A DNA stretch of 64,000 nt from Streptomyces alboflavus (GTDB taxonomy: Bacteria > Actinomycetota > Actinomycetes > Streptomycetales > Streptomycetaceae): contig NZ_JNXT01000032.1 in assembly GCF_000716675.1 (NCBI RefSeq), positions 25,501 through 89,500 on the forward strand. The letters are read 5' to 3'. Made by a program: the position numbers and the translations under genes. The stretch's first letter is position 1; each line of letters starts with the position of its first letter. The notes below the pieces were generated by a model. The model worked only from the letters and a program-made list of their open reading frames with translations, had not been told where the DNA came from and made no database searches. Positions 7,113 through 16,223 of this stretch are shown piece by piece.

Positions 7113-8501
7113 TCACTTATCGACCTGATCGATGTACTTCTCTCGCCTTCGGCTTGGCGTTTCGGACGGGCGGATTGAAGCCGACGGGTCGACCGGCCGC
7201 GTAGTCGGCGATGGCTTCCCGTCCGGGTGCTGAGCTGTGGCCGGACCGCCGCCGGTCCGCCCACGCACCAAGGTGTCGCCGAGGCGGGTGGCACCGTGCA
7301 GGAGGTGCTCCAGCGGTCCGCGCCGGAAGAAACGCGACCACACGGTGGCGAGCAGCACCGCGGCGGCGATGAAGGCGGGGAGCAGGAGCAGGGGCAGCCC
7401 GTCGAGGTCCTCGATGCCCAGGGCCCAGATCAGCACGATGTGCAGGACATAGGCGGTCAGGGACATGGAGCCCACGGCGATCACGGGCCGGGCCCACCTC
7501 GTGAGGCGCGGCAGCCGGTCGAGGGCGAAGACGCACGCGGTCAGCACCAGCAGCGCGACGCCGGTGTTGGCGACGATGGAGAGCGTCGTCTCGCTGTGCG
7601 GCGCGGCGACCCACAGCCAGGCGGTGCCCGACGTCTCCGACACACCGGCCACGTCGGACCACCACGACGCCATGACGGGCCCGTCCCAGGCGGCGTCCGC
7701 CGCGAGTGCGGCAGGCACGCCGGGCAGCAGGTGCAGGGCGAGCCAGGAGCCGCCGTGTCCGACGACGGCGAGCGCGGCCCCGGTGGCGGCGAGCCGGGCC
7801 CGCACCACGCGGGAGGCGAGGTCGAGGCGGGCCACGGCCATGCCCGCGAGAAGGAACGACAGCCAGGCCAGGGCCGGGTAGCTGCCGGTGACGAGCAGGT
7901 CAAGGAAGCCGTCCGTGCCACTGACGCGGGCCAGGGGGTCGTGGGCGATCACCGTTTCGCCCCAGGCGCCGTCATCGAGGGAGCGCAGCAGCAGATGGCG
8001 GACCTGGGGCAGGGTGAGGGCGGTGACGGCGGCGAGGACCGCCAGAGTGCGGGGACGCAGTCGGTACAGCGGCAGGAGCAGGGCGAAGAACAGCCCGTAG
8101 TAGGCCAGGATCACCTCGACCGGCGTGCCGGTCATCGTCAGCGCGGTGCCGAGGGCGAGGAGGACCACGGCACGTATCAGCACATGCAGCACGGCCTGGC
8201 GGCCGGCGCTTCCGGTCCGTGGCTTGCTGCGCCCGGTCAGGAGGATGAGCGAGAAGCCGGCGAGGAAGGCGAACAGGGCCGAGGAGCGGCCGTGGGACAG
8301 CTCCAGGAAGAAGCCGGTGACGCCACCGGCGTCCTCGGGGGCGGGGCCGACGTGGGCGGCGTACATGCCGAAGACCGCCAGGCCGCGGGCGAGGTCCACG
8401 CCGAGCAGCCGACCGGTCGTGGCACGGCCGTCACGGTGGGCAAGGGCGGGAGCGTCGGTCGCCGCAGGCGCCGTCGCGGACTTCCGTGGCTGCGATCTCA
8501 T
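7113..8501 (-). CDS. DUF418/HGSNAT-like multi-pass membrane protein
   Basis: The 462-aa protein has about ten hydrophobic helices. The opening RLLGVDLARGLAVFGMYAAHVGP is the signature of the heparan-glucosaminide acetyltransferase-like/DUF1624 N-terminus, and the last part (SMSLTAYVLHIVLIWALG, then FFRRGPLEHLLHG) is typical of DUF418. Proteins of this type are thought to be membrane acyltransferases; the substrate here is unknown. I took ATG 8501 because the sequence before it is not conserved-looking and the helix begins soon after. It is divergent from a two-component pair 191 bp away, a possible regulator (inference). The C-terminal 60 residues are polar and cytoplasmic. Confidence 0.75.
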   Translation of the reverse strand: MRSQPRKSATAPAATDAPALAHRDGRATTGRLLGVDLARGLAVFGMYAAHVGPAPEDAGGVTGFFLELSHGRSSALFAFLAGFSLILLTGRSKPRTGSAGRQAVLHVLIRAVVLLALGTALTMTGTPVEVILAYYGLFFALLLPLYRLRPRTLAVLAAVTALTLPQVRHLLLRSLDDGAWGETVIAHDPLARVSGTDGFLDLLVTGSYPALAWLSFLLAGMAVARLDLASRVVRARLAATGAALAVVGHGGSWLALHLLPGVPAALAADAAWDGPVMASWWSDVAGVSETSGTAWLWVAAPHSETTLSIVANTGVALLVLTACVFALDRLPRLTRWARPVIAVGSMSLTAYVLHIVLIWALGIEDLDGLPLLLLPAFIAAAVLLATVWSRFFRRGPLEHLLHGATRLGDTLVRGRTGGGPATAQHPDGKPSPTTRPVDPSASIRPSETPSRRREKYIDQVDK

Positions 8502-8692
8502 GCCAGCCAGACTCGAAGAAGCGCAGGTCAACTTGTATCCGTCGAGCCGCTGCCGGACCCCCGCCACCTGGCGGGAACCCACCCCCCGGCTGACGGGTGC
8601 GGCGGTGCCGCTTGCGGCGTCGAGCCGGTGCGCGATTACGCTCCGTTCAACAGACGCATGCGTACGACGGCGGGCAGCGGGATGGGGCAGAT

Positions 8693-9385
8693 GTGATCCG
8701 GGTAGTGGTGGTGGACGACGAGGCGCTGGTCCGCTCGGGCTTCGAGCTGATCCTCAGCGCGGCGGACGACATCGACGTCGTCGCCACCGCGACCGGCGCT
8801 CAGGCCGTCGGGACCATCGTCCGGGTACGGCCCGACGTCGTGCTCCTCGACATCCGCATGCCCGACACCGACGGCCTGACCGTGCTGCGGGAGCTACGCG
8901 CCCTCGACGCCCCGCCCGTCGTGGCCATGCTCACCACCTTCGACTCCGACGAGTACATCCTGACCGCGCTGCGCTCCGGCGCCGCCGGGTTCATCCTCAA
9001 GGACACCGCACCCGAACAACTCGCCCACCTGGTCCGCACGCTGGACGCCGGGGGAGTGGTCCTCTCACCCAAGGCCTCATCCGCGATCGTCGACGGCGCG
9101 CACGGTGCCGTCGAGGACGATCCGCAGGTGCGACGCGTGGGACTGCTGACCGACCGCGAGCGCACGGTCCTCAGGCTCATCGCCGAAGGCCTGTCGAACG
9201 CCGACATCGCCGCCCGTCTGCACCTGAGCCCCGGCACCGTCAAGGACCACGCCAGCTCGATCCTCGGCAAGCTGCGGGTGTCGGGCCGCGTACAAGCGGC
9301 ACTCCTCGCCCAACGCGCCGGCCTGCTCACGGCCAAGGGCACCGAACGACACCACCCCTCCCACGACACGGGCCCACGACCATGA
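8693..9385 (+). CDS. NarL/FixJ-family response regulator
   Basis: The 230-aa protein has a receiver domain (VVVVDDEALVRSGF, acidic pair at residues 8-9, phospho-acceptor Asp53 in VVLLDIRMPD, FILKDTAPEQL with the conserved Lys) and a C-terminal LuxR-type helix-turn-helix (LTDRERTVLRLIAEGLSN, then DIAARLHLSPGTVKDH). GTG 8693 is the start that gives the standard VIRVVVVDDE beginning; only a weak GGGG precedes it. The stop overlaps the kinase ATG (ATGA), so the two are translationally coupled. The divergent membrane protein is a possible target. Confidence 0.92.
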   Translation: MIRVVVVDDEALVRSGFELILSAADDIDVVATATGAQAVGTIVRVRPDVVLLDIRMPDTDGLTVLRELRALDAPPVVAMLTTFDSDEYILTALRSGAAGFILKDTAPEQLAHLVRTLDAGGVVLSPKASSAIVDGAHGAVEDDPQVRRVGLLTDRERTVLRLIAEGLSNADIAARLHLSPGTVKDHASSILGKLRVSGRVQAALLAQRAGLLTAKGTERHHPSHDTGPRP

Positions 9386-10560
9386 ACCAGCCGCACCGGC
9401 GGATGCCGTCCCGCGCCGAGGACGCCCGCCGACTCGCCGCGACCTGGGCAACCCCCGTGATCGTGCTGCTCGCGGCGGCCGACCTGTGGTGGAACGCCGA
9501 GGACGTCAAGACGTACGAGGTCGCCTGGGCCGCAGCGGCCTGCGCGGCGCTGGCGCTGCGCCGCCGCTTCCCGCTGACGGTGTTTCTCATCGGAGTGCCC
9601 GCCACCTTGTTCACCCCGCTCATGGTGGTGCCGTTCGCGAGCCTGTACGCCCTGGCGGCGGCGTCCCGCAACCGTCAGCTCCTCGCCGTGTGCGCACTGG
9701 TCTCGGCGGCCGCCGATGCCGCGCCCTGGCCACTGGGCGACTACGCCCACGACGGCGCGACCCGCACCCTCGTCGACTTCGCCTACCTCATCGCCACCGC
9801 CGCCGCCCCCGTCTTCCTCGGCCAGCTCGTCCAGGCCCGCCAGGACGCGGCGGAGCGCCTGCTCGAGGTGGAGGAGGCCCGGGACCACGAGCGGCAGCTC
9901 CACGCCCAGAACCTGCTGGCCCGCGAGCGCGCCCAACTCGCCCGGGAGATGCACGACGTGGTGTCCCACCAGGTGAGCCTGATCGCCGTCCAGGCCGGTG
10001 CCCTGCAGGTCAGCACCACCGAGCCCAGGGCGAAAGCCGCGGCCCACACCATCCGGGAGCTGAGCGTGACCACCCTGGACGAACTGCGGCACATGGTGAC
10101 GCTCCTGCGCATGTCCGGCGGCGACGCCTCCGAGCTCGCACCCCAGCCCACCCTGGCCGACCTGCACCGGCTCGTGGACGGCAGCGGCATACACAGCACC
10201 CTCACCGGCGAACTGCCGGCCGACCTGCCCGCTCCCGTGCAACGCACCCTGTACCGCACGGTGCAGGAAGCACTCACCAACGCCCGCAAACACGCCCCCG
10301 GCTCCCGCGTCACCGTCCACCTGTGGCACGACCCGGACCGCATCGGCGTCACCGTCACCAACACGCCGCCCTCCCGGCCCGCCACCCCCCTGCCCGGCGC
10401 CCACCTCGGACTCATCGGGCTGCGCGAACGCGCCGACCTCCTGCACGGACACGTCGACTCCGGCCCCACCACCGAGGGCGGATTCACCGTCCGCCTCACC
10501 CTCCCGTACGCCCCGGAAGCACAGCCCTCCGGCCGGCGCCCGTCGCACCCGCGCGACTGA
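9382..10560 (+). CDS. DesK-type sensor histidine kinase (HisKA_3)
   Basis: The 392-aa protein has four to five N-terminal membrane helices (residues about 20-150), a coiled-coil linker rich in Glu/Arg (about 152-185), the HisKA_3 phospho-acceptor motif AREMHDVVSHQ with His191, and an ATPase domain with QEALTNARKHAPGSRV (N box) and GLIGLRERADLLHG (G box). No extracellular sensor domain is visible, as is common in this class, which often detects membrane state or small molecules. It is the cognate kinase of the response regulator with which it overlaps by 4 nt. Confidence 0.92.
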   Translation: MNQPHRRMPSRAEDARRLAATWATPVIVLLAAADLWWNAEDVKTYEVAWAAAACAALALRRRFPLTVFLIGVPATLFTPLMVVPFASLYALAAASRNRQLLAVCALVSAAADAAPWPLGDYAHDGATRTLVDFAYLIATAAAPVFLGQLVQARQDAAERLLEVEEARDHERQLHAQNLLARERAQLAREMHDVVSHQVSLIAVQAGALQVSTTEPRAKAAAHTIRELSVTTLDELRHMVTLLRMSGGDASELAPQPTLADLHRLVDGSGIHSTLTGELPADLPAPVQRTLYRTVQEALTNARKHAPGSRVTVHLWHDPDRIGVTVTNTPPSRPATPLPGAHLGLIGLRERADLLHGHVDSGPTTEGGFTVRLTLPYAPEAQPSGRRPSHPRD

Positions 10561-10787
10561 GCCCCTTGACCCTGGCGTGTCCGTGGCCCCGCCGGACCGC
10601 CCGGGCGACACGGAGCGCGGTGCGCCCTCAGCAGCCGGGCGGGATCTGGTCCTGCGGCCCCTCAGCCACCTCCGCCGCGCCGCAGATGCTCACGGGGCTG
10701 GAGGCCGCGGCGGCGAACCCGCAGGCTCAGGGCCCTCTCCGACACGGCCTCGACCAGCAGTCCGCCGTGGACATTGCCCACGCGGAG

Positions 10788-11753
10788 TCAGTGCGGGAAC
10801 GTCCTCGGCGGACGCTGACGGGGCAGCGTCGTGCGGAACTCCTCGATCACCGAACTCACCTGCCGCATCAGCGCGGTCCGCTCCAGCAGGCCGAGGTAGA
10901 GATTGCGGCGGGCAAGACCGGGCAGGTCCACACAGAAGTACAGTGCCATCAGCGGGTTGACGAACAGGTGGCTGTCCTTGGTCCTGTCCGTGAACCGGAC
11001 GTCGCCGAAGTCACCACGCACGGCGGCGGCCACGGATCCGTTCACGATGCTCGGACGGCTCGCGGTGTGGCGCTCGGCGTGCGCCACCGCGTCGAGATAG
11101 AGCGCACCCTCCCGCCCCGCCCCGAGCAGCGAGAACGCGCCCAGATAGGAGCCGTCCCGGTCCAGGGCGGCCAGGTTCTCCAGCACGAGCGAGTGGTTCA
11201 CGCCGTGATAGGCGTCCACCCCGAAGCCGAGGCAGGCCACGAGGCGGTGCGGGACCTCGTCGAGTCCGCTCACGGCGGCCAGGCTCGCCATGTCCTCCTC
11301 CGGGGTACCGAGCCCGTGCTCGTCGCCGCGCATCAGGATGTCGGTACCGCCGTCCACCAGCACGACCGCGTCGACACCACCGAGATGCGCGATCAGCGTC
11401 CGGTAGGCGGCCCGCAGCGGACCGACCCCGATGCTCGGGAACGCGTACACGGTCGGCGGCAGATCCTGCGTCACAAGCCACTGGGCGAGCGTCCGTTCAG
11501 GAAAGTAGTCGCCGCGCTGGGGGGTCTCGGGCCCGACGGCTGCGACGTCCTCGCCCACCCACACATCGGGGCCCAGGCCGTACAGGTCGGCGAAGGACAG
11601 GTTGGCGAGGTGCACCTCCTTGCCCGCCGCCCGCAGCGCGAACGCGAGCGGCAGCCCGGCGTACACATCGAAGCCGCCGCCCGCACCGGCGATGAGCACC
11701 CGTCGCGTCTCGCGCAGCCGGGTGAAGAACGCGGGCTCCCCCAGAGAGATCAC
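10788..11753 (-). CDS. DUF1152 family protein
   Basis: The 321-aa protein contains RRVLIAGAGGGFDVYAGLPL near its N-terminus, a nucleotide-binding-like loop, then VDAVVLVDGGTDILMRGDE, LACLGFGVDAYHGVNH and a C-terminal LYFCVDLPGLARRNLYL. These are hallmarks of DUF1152, whose biochemical function is not established. The GTG start at 11753 fits the family's N-terminus. It is divergent from the PPOX gene. The 227 bp between this gene's stop and the kinase stop contain nothing I recognise. Confidence 0.8.
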   Translation of the reverse strand: MISLGEPAFFTRLRETRRVLIAGAGGGFDVYAGLPLAFALRAAGKEVHLANLSFADLYGLGPDVWVGEDVAAVGPETPQRGDYFPERTLAQWLVTQDLPPTVYAFPSIGVGPLRAAYRTLIAHLGGVDAVVLVDGGTDILMRGDEHGLGTPEEDMASLAAVSGLDEVPHRLVACLGFGVDAYHGVNHSLVLENLAALDRDGSYLGAFSLLGAGREGALYLDAVAHAERHTASRPSIVNGSVAAAVRGDFGDVRFTDRTKDSHLFVNPLMALYFCVDLPGLARRNLYLGLLERTALMRQVSSVIEEFRTTLPRQRPPRTFPH

Positions 11754-11836
11754 CGCGTGACGCTAGCAGGAGGGCGAGCCGGCCGACTCCACGGTCCCCC
11801 TCGAACGGTCAAGATCACTGCTAGTAGCCTCCCCGG

Positions 11837-12289
11837 ATGACCGCAACAACCGCGACATTCGACGAAGCTGTCCGCGCCCGGCTTCAGGCCCCCAACATCT
11901 GGTACGTCGGCACCGTGTTCGCCGACGGAGCACCGCAGGTCAGCCCGATGTGGGTGGACCTGGAGGGGGAGGGGGAGCTGACGTTCAACACCTCGGTGGG
12001 GCGGGTGAAGGAGGAGAACCTGCGCCGCGACCCCCGTGTCTATCTCTCGCACGCGGACGCCACCGACCCCTTCGACCGAGTGCAGATCAGCGGCGTGGTG
12101 TCCCGCTTCGTCGAGGGCGAGGAAGCGCACGACCACATGGACCGGCTGGCCCGCAAGTACCTGGGCGGCGACTTCGAATGGATCATGCCGGGGGAGCAGC
12201 GAGTCGCGGTGATCGTGCGCCCGGTCAAGGTGCGGCACATCGTCGGGGTGGAGCGGTTCCGGCCCGGAGGCCCCACCCCCGCTGCCTGA
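11837..12289 (+). CDS. PPOX-class (F420/FMN split-barrel) oxidoreductase
   Basis: The 150-aa single-domain protein has the split-barrel pattern of the PPOX-class F420-dependent family: NIWYVGTVFADGAPQVSPMW, LTFNTSVGRVKEENLRRDPR, VQISGVVSRFVEGEEAHDHM and a C-terminal VRPVKVRHIVGV strand. Partners are probably F420 or a flavin; the physiological substrate is unknown. No ribosome site precedes the ATG, and a TAGTAG -10-like element (11821-11826) ends only 10 nt before it, so the mRNA may be leaderless or nearly so. Confidence 0.85.
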   Translation: MTATTATFDEAVRARLQAPNIWYVGTVFADGAPQVSPMWVDLEGEGELTFNTSVGRVKEENLRRDPRVYLSHADATDPFDRVQISGVVSRFVEGEEAHDHMDRLARKYLGGDFEWIMPGEQRVAVIVRPVKVRHIVGVERFRPGGPTPAA

Positions 12290-12311
12290 GGGGATCGGGG
12301 AAGACGCCGGT

Positions 12312-13970
12312 TCAGCAGGTGGCGTCGGGGCGGATCTTCTTCAGCCCGATGAGGTAGGCGTCGACCTTCGACTCCACACAGGAGTTGCTGCGGCCGTACG
12401 CGGTGTGCCCCAGGCCCTCGTAGGTCAGCAGCATCCCGCCGGGGAACTGCTCGGCCAGGCTCATGGCTTCCTCGTACGGCGTGGCCGCGTCGCCCGTGGT
12501 GCCCACGACCAGGACCGGCGGGACGCCCTTCGCGTCGACCCGGTGCGGCTGCCGCTCGCCCGACGGCAGGTACGTGCAGGCGAGTTCGATGGTGACGCCC
12601 GAAGTGCCGTACACACCGGCGGCCTTGTCGGCGGGCGCGAGGGCGTCCCAGTACGCATGCGGGTCGCGGGCGTGCGGGGTGTCGAGGCAGTTGACGGCGA
12701 GCAGCGCGGCCTCCCCGTTGTCGGCGGGCGGCTCGTCGCCGGCGGCACCGGAGGTGTCGGAACCGTCAGAAGCCCCGGGATCCTCGGCCGGCTCCTCGGA
12801 GTCGTCGGTTCCGGGAGCCGGTTCCTCACCGGCGGCCAGCGCGGCCAGCTTCGTCCCGTCCCCGTCGCCCGCCTCGCGCAACGCCCGGGAGAGGCCCTTC
12901 CACTGCTGCTCCGGCGTGTACATCGCCATGGTGATCGCGGTGAGCACCATCGAGGCGTCGAGCCCGTACTCGTCCCCGTCGACCGGCAGCGGCTCGCGCC
13001 GCGTCGTCTCGTACAGCCCGTCGACCAGCGTGCGTATCCCTTCGGGTGTGTCGGCGGGGCAGTCGTCTCCGGCGACGTCGGCGCAGTACTCGGCGTAGTC
13101 GTCGACGGCCCGCTCGAAGCCCCTGGCCTGGCTGATGACGCGGTCCGACCATTTCAGCGACGGGTCGATGGCCCCGTCCAGGACCATCGCGCGCACGCGC
13201 TTCGGGAACTGCTCGGCGTACGACGTGCCCAGGCTCGTGCCGTACGACCAGCCGGTGTACGTCAGCTTCTCCTCGCCGAGCGCGGCGCGCAGTACGTCCA
13301 TGTCGCGGGCCGCGTCCTCGGTTCCGACGTGCGGCAGGATGGCACCGCTGGCCTTCTTGCACGCGGCGGCCTCCTCCCGCGCCCCCGCGAGGGTGTCGGC
13401 ACGCTCGGCGGCGGTCCGCGGATACAGCGGCGCCACGGCGCCCGCTTCCTGCGCCTCCCCCTCGTCCGCTCCACCTGCCTCCTTGCCCTTGGTGGTGCAG
13501 GTCAGGGCGGGCTTGCTGCCGGCGACGCCGCGCGGGTCGAAGGAGACGATGTCGAAGCGCTCGCGCATCTTCCTGCTGAAGTCGTCGGCCGCGCCGTCCT
13601 GGAGGAACTGCACGCCGGACTCACCGGGACCGCCCGGGTTGAACACCAGCGACCCGATGCGCTTGGCCGAACGCGCGGTGAGCGCCCGCGTCACCGGCAG
13701 GACGAACGTCTTGCCGTTGCCGGGGTGCGCGTAGTCCATGGGGACGGTCAGGTCGGCGCACTCGTACGCGTCACCGTCGCCGCAGGAGGTCCACTTCAGC
13801 TTCTGGCCGTAGAACGCCTTCAGCTCGGGACGGGTCGCGGGGTCCGCGGAGGCGCCCGAGGCCTTCGGCCGGTCGGCGGCCGCTCCCGCCGAGCAGGACG
13901 CGAGCGTGACGGAGCCGAGGACGGCGAGGGCGATGACGACGGTGTGGCGGCGGCGTATGGCGCGGTTCAA
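12312..13970 (-). CDS. Lipoprotein alpha/beta hydrolase, tripeptidyl aminopeptidase-like
   Basis: The 552-aa secreted protein has a lipobox (VTLASC, lipid-modified Cys26) after an Arg-rich start. The alpha/beta hydrolase fold carries the oxyanion segment FNPGGPGESG, nucleophile Ser242 in GWSYGTSLG, and a C-terminal TAP-like domain with the acid in GTTGDAATP and the His in GLGHTAYG. This is the layout of streptomycete tripeptidyl aminopeptidases/SlpD-E-type proteases. An acidic, low-complexity insert (EEPAPGTDDSEEPAEDP region) sits before the TAP domain. TTG 13970 was chosen because GGGAG lies 7 nt upstream and gives a normal lipoprotein signal; GTG 14003 is in frame but lacks a ribosome site. 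It lies next to a two-component pair on the same strand. Confidence 0.88.
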   Translation of the reverse strand: MNRAIRRRHTVVIALAVLGSVTLASCSAGAAADRPKASGASADPATRPELKAFYGQKLKWTSCGDGDAYECADLTVPMDYAHPGNGKTFVLPVTRALTARSAKRIGSLVFNPGGPGESGVQFLQDGAADDFSRKMRERFDIVSFDPRGVAGSKPALTCTTKGKEAGGADEGEAQEAGAVAPLYPRTAAERADTLAGAREEAAACKKASGAILPHVGTEDAARDMDVLRAALGEEKLTYTGWSYGTSLGTSYAEQFPKRVRAMVLDGAIDPSLKWSDRVISQARGFERAVDDYAEYCADVAGDDCPADTPEGIRTLVDGLYETTRREPLPVDGDEYGLDASMVLTAITMAMYTPEQQWKGLSRALREAGDGDGTKLAALAAGEEPAPGTDDSEEPAEDPGASDGSDTSGAAGDEPPADNGEAALLAVNCLDTPHARDPHAYWDALAPADKAAGVYGTSGVTIELACTYLPSGERQPHRVDAKGVPPVLVVGTTGDAATPYEEAMSLAEQFPGGMLLTYEGLGHTAYGRSNSCVESKVDAYLIGLKKIRPDATC

Positions 13971-14063
13971 CGCGGTGCTCCCATGGCGATCGGGTCGGGT
14001 CACGGAAGCATCGCTGGACGATGATGAGGTTTTGATGAGGCCCGGAGCCCGCCGGGAGGGCGG

Positions 14064-15416
14064 TCAGCCCCCAGTGGGCAGACGCAGCACGAAGCGGGCC
14101 CCGCCGCCCGCACCGCCCGCACCGCCCTCCCTGGGTTCCCCGCTCTCGGCGGTGAGGCTGCCGCCGTGCGCGTGGGCGACCCAGGAGGCGATGGACAGGC
14201 CGAGCCCCGTCGACCCCGACCCGCTGCGGAACCGCTCGAACAGGGCCCCCGCCACCTCGGGCGGCAGCCCGGGGCCCGCGTCGTCGACCGTCACGGCGCC
14301 GTCCTTCGTGACGGTGACGCGTACGTCGGCGGGCTCTCCGGGCGCGTGGCCGTGGGCGAGCGCGTTGCCCAGCAGATTGCCCACGGCTCGGCGCACGAGG
14401 CCCGGGTCGGCGACCACGACGGTCTCCTCGACCCGCACCTCCACCCGGTGGCCCTCGGTCTCGGTGTCCTCGACGACCGCCTCCACCAGCTGGTCGAGAC
14501 GCAGCGGCTGGCGCGTGATCGCCGCCGTTCCGGACATGAGCCGGGCCCGGGTGAGCAGCCCGTCGACGAGGGAGCCCATGCCCTCCGCGAGCCGCAGTGT
14601 GCGCCGCAGCACCTCGGCGCGGTCCGCCTCACCGCGCAGCCCCGTTTCGGAGAGCGTCCGCAGGGAGGCGGCGGGGGTACGCAGGTCGTGCGCGACGTCG
14701 GCGAGGAACGCCTCCTGCTGCCCGAGCACCGTCAGCGCGGGCCGGATCGCGCGCCCGGACAGGACGTGCCCGACGCCGGCGGACAGCAGCACGAGCACGG
14801 CGCAGCCGCCCGTCACCATCCAGGCCAGCCTGCGGTGGTCGGCCCGCTGACCGGAGGCGTCGGCCATGGTGACGAGGGCGCCCTGCGCGTGCTCGCCCGC
14901 GGCGGCGTCCGGTGGATAGAACGGCATGGCGAACACCCGCACCGGTTCCCCCTTCGTCGTGCGCCGGTCGAAGGCGCGGGCGTCCCCGGCCCGCACCGCG
15001 GCCTTCGCCGCGTCCTGGACGACACCGGAGGTCACGGTCAGACACGGCTTGCGCGGCGCCACGGCGACGCGCAGACCCTCCTCCTTGTCACCACTGCCTC
15101 GGGGCCCCGTCAGGAGCACGGACAGAGGCGGGCAGGAGGTGCCCATGGTGTCGACGAGCACGCTGGTGACCAGCCGCCCTTCGCTGTCGGTCTCCAGCAG
15201 GCCGATCGCCCAGCTGATGTCGCCGTTCATGGACTGGTCCAGCTGCTCGCGCCACCGGGTGCCGTCGCTGTGCACCGCGAGGACGGCCATCGTGATGAGC
15301 CCCACGGCGCTGGTGAGGGCGAACAGCACGGTGATGCGGCGGCGAAGGCGAAGGACGCGCCCGGTGGGGGTGAGGGTCCGTGACCGGCGACGGAGGAGTC
15401 CGGAGCGGCCTTTCAC
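14064..15416 (-). CDS. Sensor histidine kinase (HisKA, OmpR-type partner)
   Basis: The 450-aa membrane kinase has an N-terminal helix (about 28-48), an extracytoplasmic loop of about 150 residues containing two Cys (Cys95 and Cys125) that could form a disulfide, a second helix (about 198-218), then EAFLADVAHDLRTPAAS with phospho-acceptor His243, an N box (RRAVGNLLGNALAHG), VDDAGPGLPPEV and GLGLSIASWVAHAHGG. A Gly/Ala-rich segment (EGGAGGAGGGARF) near the end is low complexity. GTG 15416 overlaps the response-regulator stop (GTGA). The ligand is unknown. The neighbouring secreted protease gene (60-90 bp downstream) may be a target (inference). Confidence 0.9.
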   Translation of the reverse strand: MKGRSGLLRRRSRTLTPTGRVLRLRRRITVLFALTSAVGLITMAVLAVHSDGTRWREQLDQSMNGDISWAIGLLETDSEGRLVTSVLVDTMGTSCPPLSVLLTGPRGSGDKEEGLRVAVAPRKPCLTVTSGVVQDAAKAAVRAGDARAFDRRTTKGEPVRVFAMPFYPPDAAAGEHAQGALVTMADASGQRADHRRLAWMVTGGCAVLVLLSAGVGHVLSGRAIRPALTVLGQQEAFLADVAHDLRTPAASLRTLSETGLRGEADRAEVLRRTLRLAEGMGSLVDGLLTRARLMSGTAAITRQPLRLDQLVEAVVEDTETEGHRVEVRVEETVVVADPGLVRRAVGNLLGNALAHGHAPGEPADVRVTVTKDGAVTVDDAGPGLPPEVAGALFERFRSGSGSTGLGLSIASWVAHAHGGSLTAESGEPREGGAGGAGGGARFVLRLPTGG

Positions 15417-16087
15417 CGCGATCCGCCGTCGGCGGCGAGCCGGTAGCCGACGCCGCGTACGGTGTGGATCAGCGGCGGGTCCCCGAGCTTGCGGCGGAGC
15501 TGGGAGATGAGCACGTCGAGGACGTTGGACTGGGGCTCGGCCATCTCGTCCCAGCAGCTCTCGATCAGTTCGGCCCGGGAGACGGCCTGGTCGCCGCGGG
15601 CCGCGAGGACCTCCAGGACCGCGAACTCCCGGCCGGTGAGGGTGAGCAGGACACCGTCCCGGCGCACCTGCCGCCGGGCCGTGTCGATCTCCACATCCCC
15701 GACCCGGTGCACGGGCGGGCGCACGACGGCGGCGCGCCGGCACAGGCTGCGCACCCGGGCGACCAGTTCCGGCACGGCGAACGGCTTGACCAGATAGTCG
15801 TCCCCACCGCTGGCGAAGCCCTCGACCCGGTCCTCGACGGTGTCACGCGCGGTGAGGAACAGCACCGGAACGGTACGGCCCTCGCCACGCAGCTTGTCCA
15901 CGTAGGCGGCCGCGTCACCGGCAGGCAGCGTCCGGTCGAAGACGGCGCAGTCGTACGCGGTGACGAACAGCGCCTCATCGGCCTGAGGAAGATCCGCGGC
16001 CTCGTCGACCGCGAGCCCGGCGGCACGCAGCGCGGCGGCCACCCCGAAACGGAGATTCTCGTCGTCCTCGACCAGCAGCACTCGCAC
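15413..16087 (-). CDS. OmpR/PhoB-family response regulator
   Basis: The 224-aa protein has a receiver domain (MRVLLVEDDENLRFG, phospho-acceptor Asp51 in CAVFDRTLPAGD, FLTARD and YLVKPF) and a winged-helix trans-activation domain (LTGREFAVLEVLAAR, SNVLDVLISQLRRKLG, IHTVRGVGYRL). It is the first gene of an operon with the kinase, with a 4-nt overlap. It is divergent from the YcaC-like hydrolase, but the operators in that intergenic region match the MarR gene rather than this one. Confidence 0.93.
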   Translation of the reverse strand: MRVLLVEDDENLRFGVAAALRAAGLAVDEAADLPQADEALFVTAYDCAVFDRTLPAGDAAAYVDKLRGEGRTVPVLFLTARDTVEDRVEGFASGGDDYLVKPFAVPELVARVRSLCRRAAVVRPPVHRVGDVEIDTARRQVRRDGVLLTLTGREFAVLEVLAARGDQAVSRAELIESCWDEMAEPQSNVLDVLISQLRRKLGDPPLIHTVRGVGYRLAADGGSR

Positions 16088-16136
16088 GCGGTCACCCTAG
16101 CTTGATCCACATCCGCTTCCCCTGAACAGCCCGCAC

Positions 16137-16178
16137 TGGACAGATAGTTGACGTGTCATATAGAAAGATGACGCGTCA
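16137..16178 (+). promoter_or_regulatory. Promoter with two 20-bp-spaced TGACGCGTCA operators
   Basis: A -35 TGGACA (16137-16142), a 16-nt spacer and a -10 TATAGA (16159-16164) precede the hydrolase gene. Operator 1 TGACGTGTCA (16149-16158) fills the spacer and operator 2, the perfect palindrome TGACGCGTCA (16169-16178), covers the likely start site. The sites are exactly two helical turns apart. The same palindrome precedes the MarR gene, so MarR repression is the simplest reading. Confidence 0.75.
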
Positions 16179-16223
16179 ACCAAATTGGTTCGGGCGCGTC
16201 CCGCACTCCTTAAGGAGATCTCC

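Noticed and set aside
7227..8696. A 489-codon plus-strand frame over the DUF418 gene
   Set aside because: Gly/Gln/Glu-rich shadow; the minus-strand protein has coherent membrane helices and family motifs.
10561..10787. Possible gene between the DesK-type kinase and the DUF1152 gene
   Set aside because: Frames are short and none resembles a family; treated as spacer.
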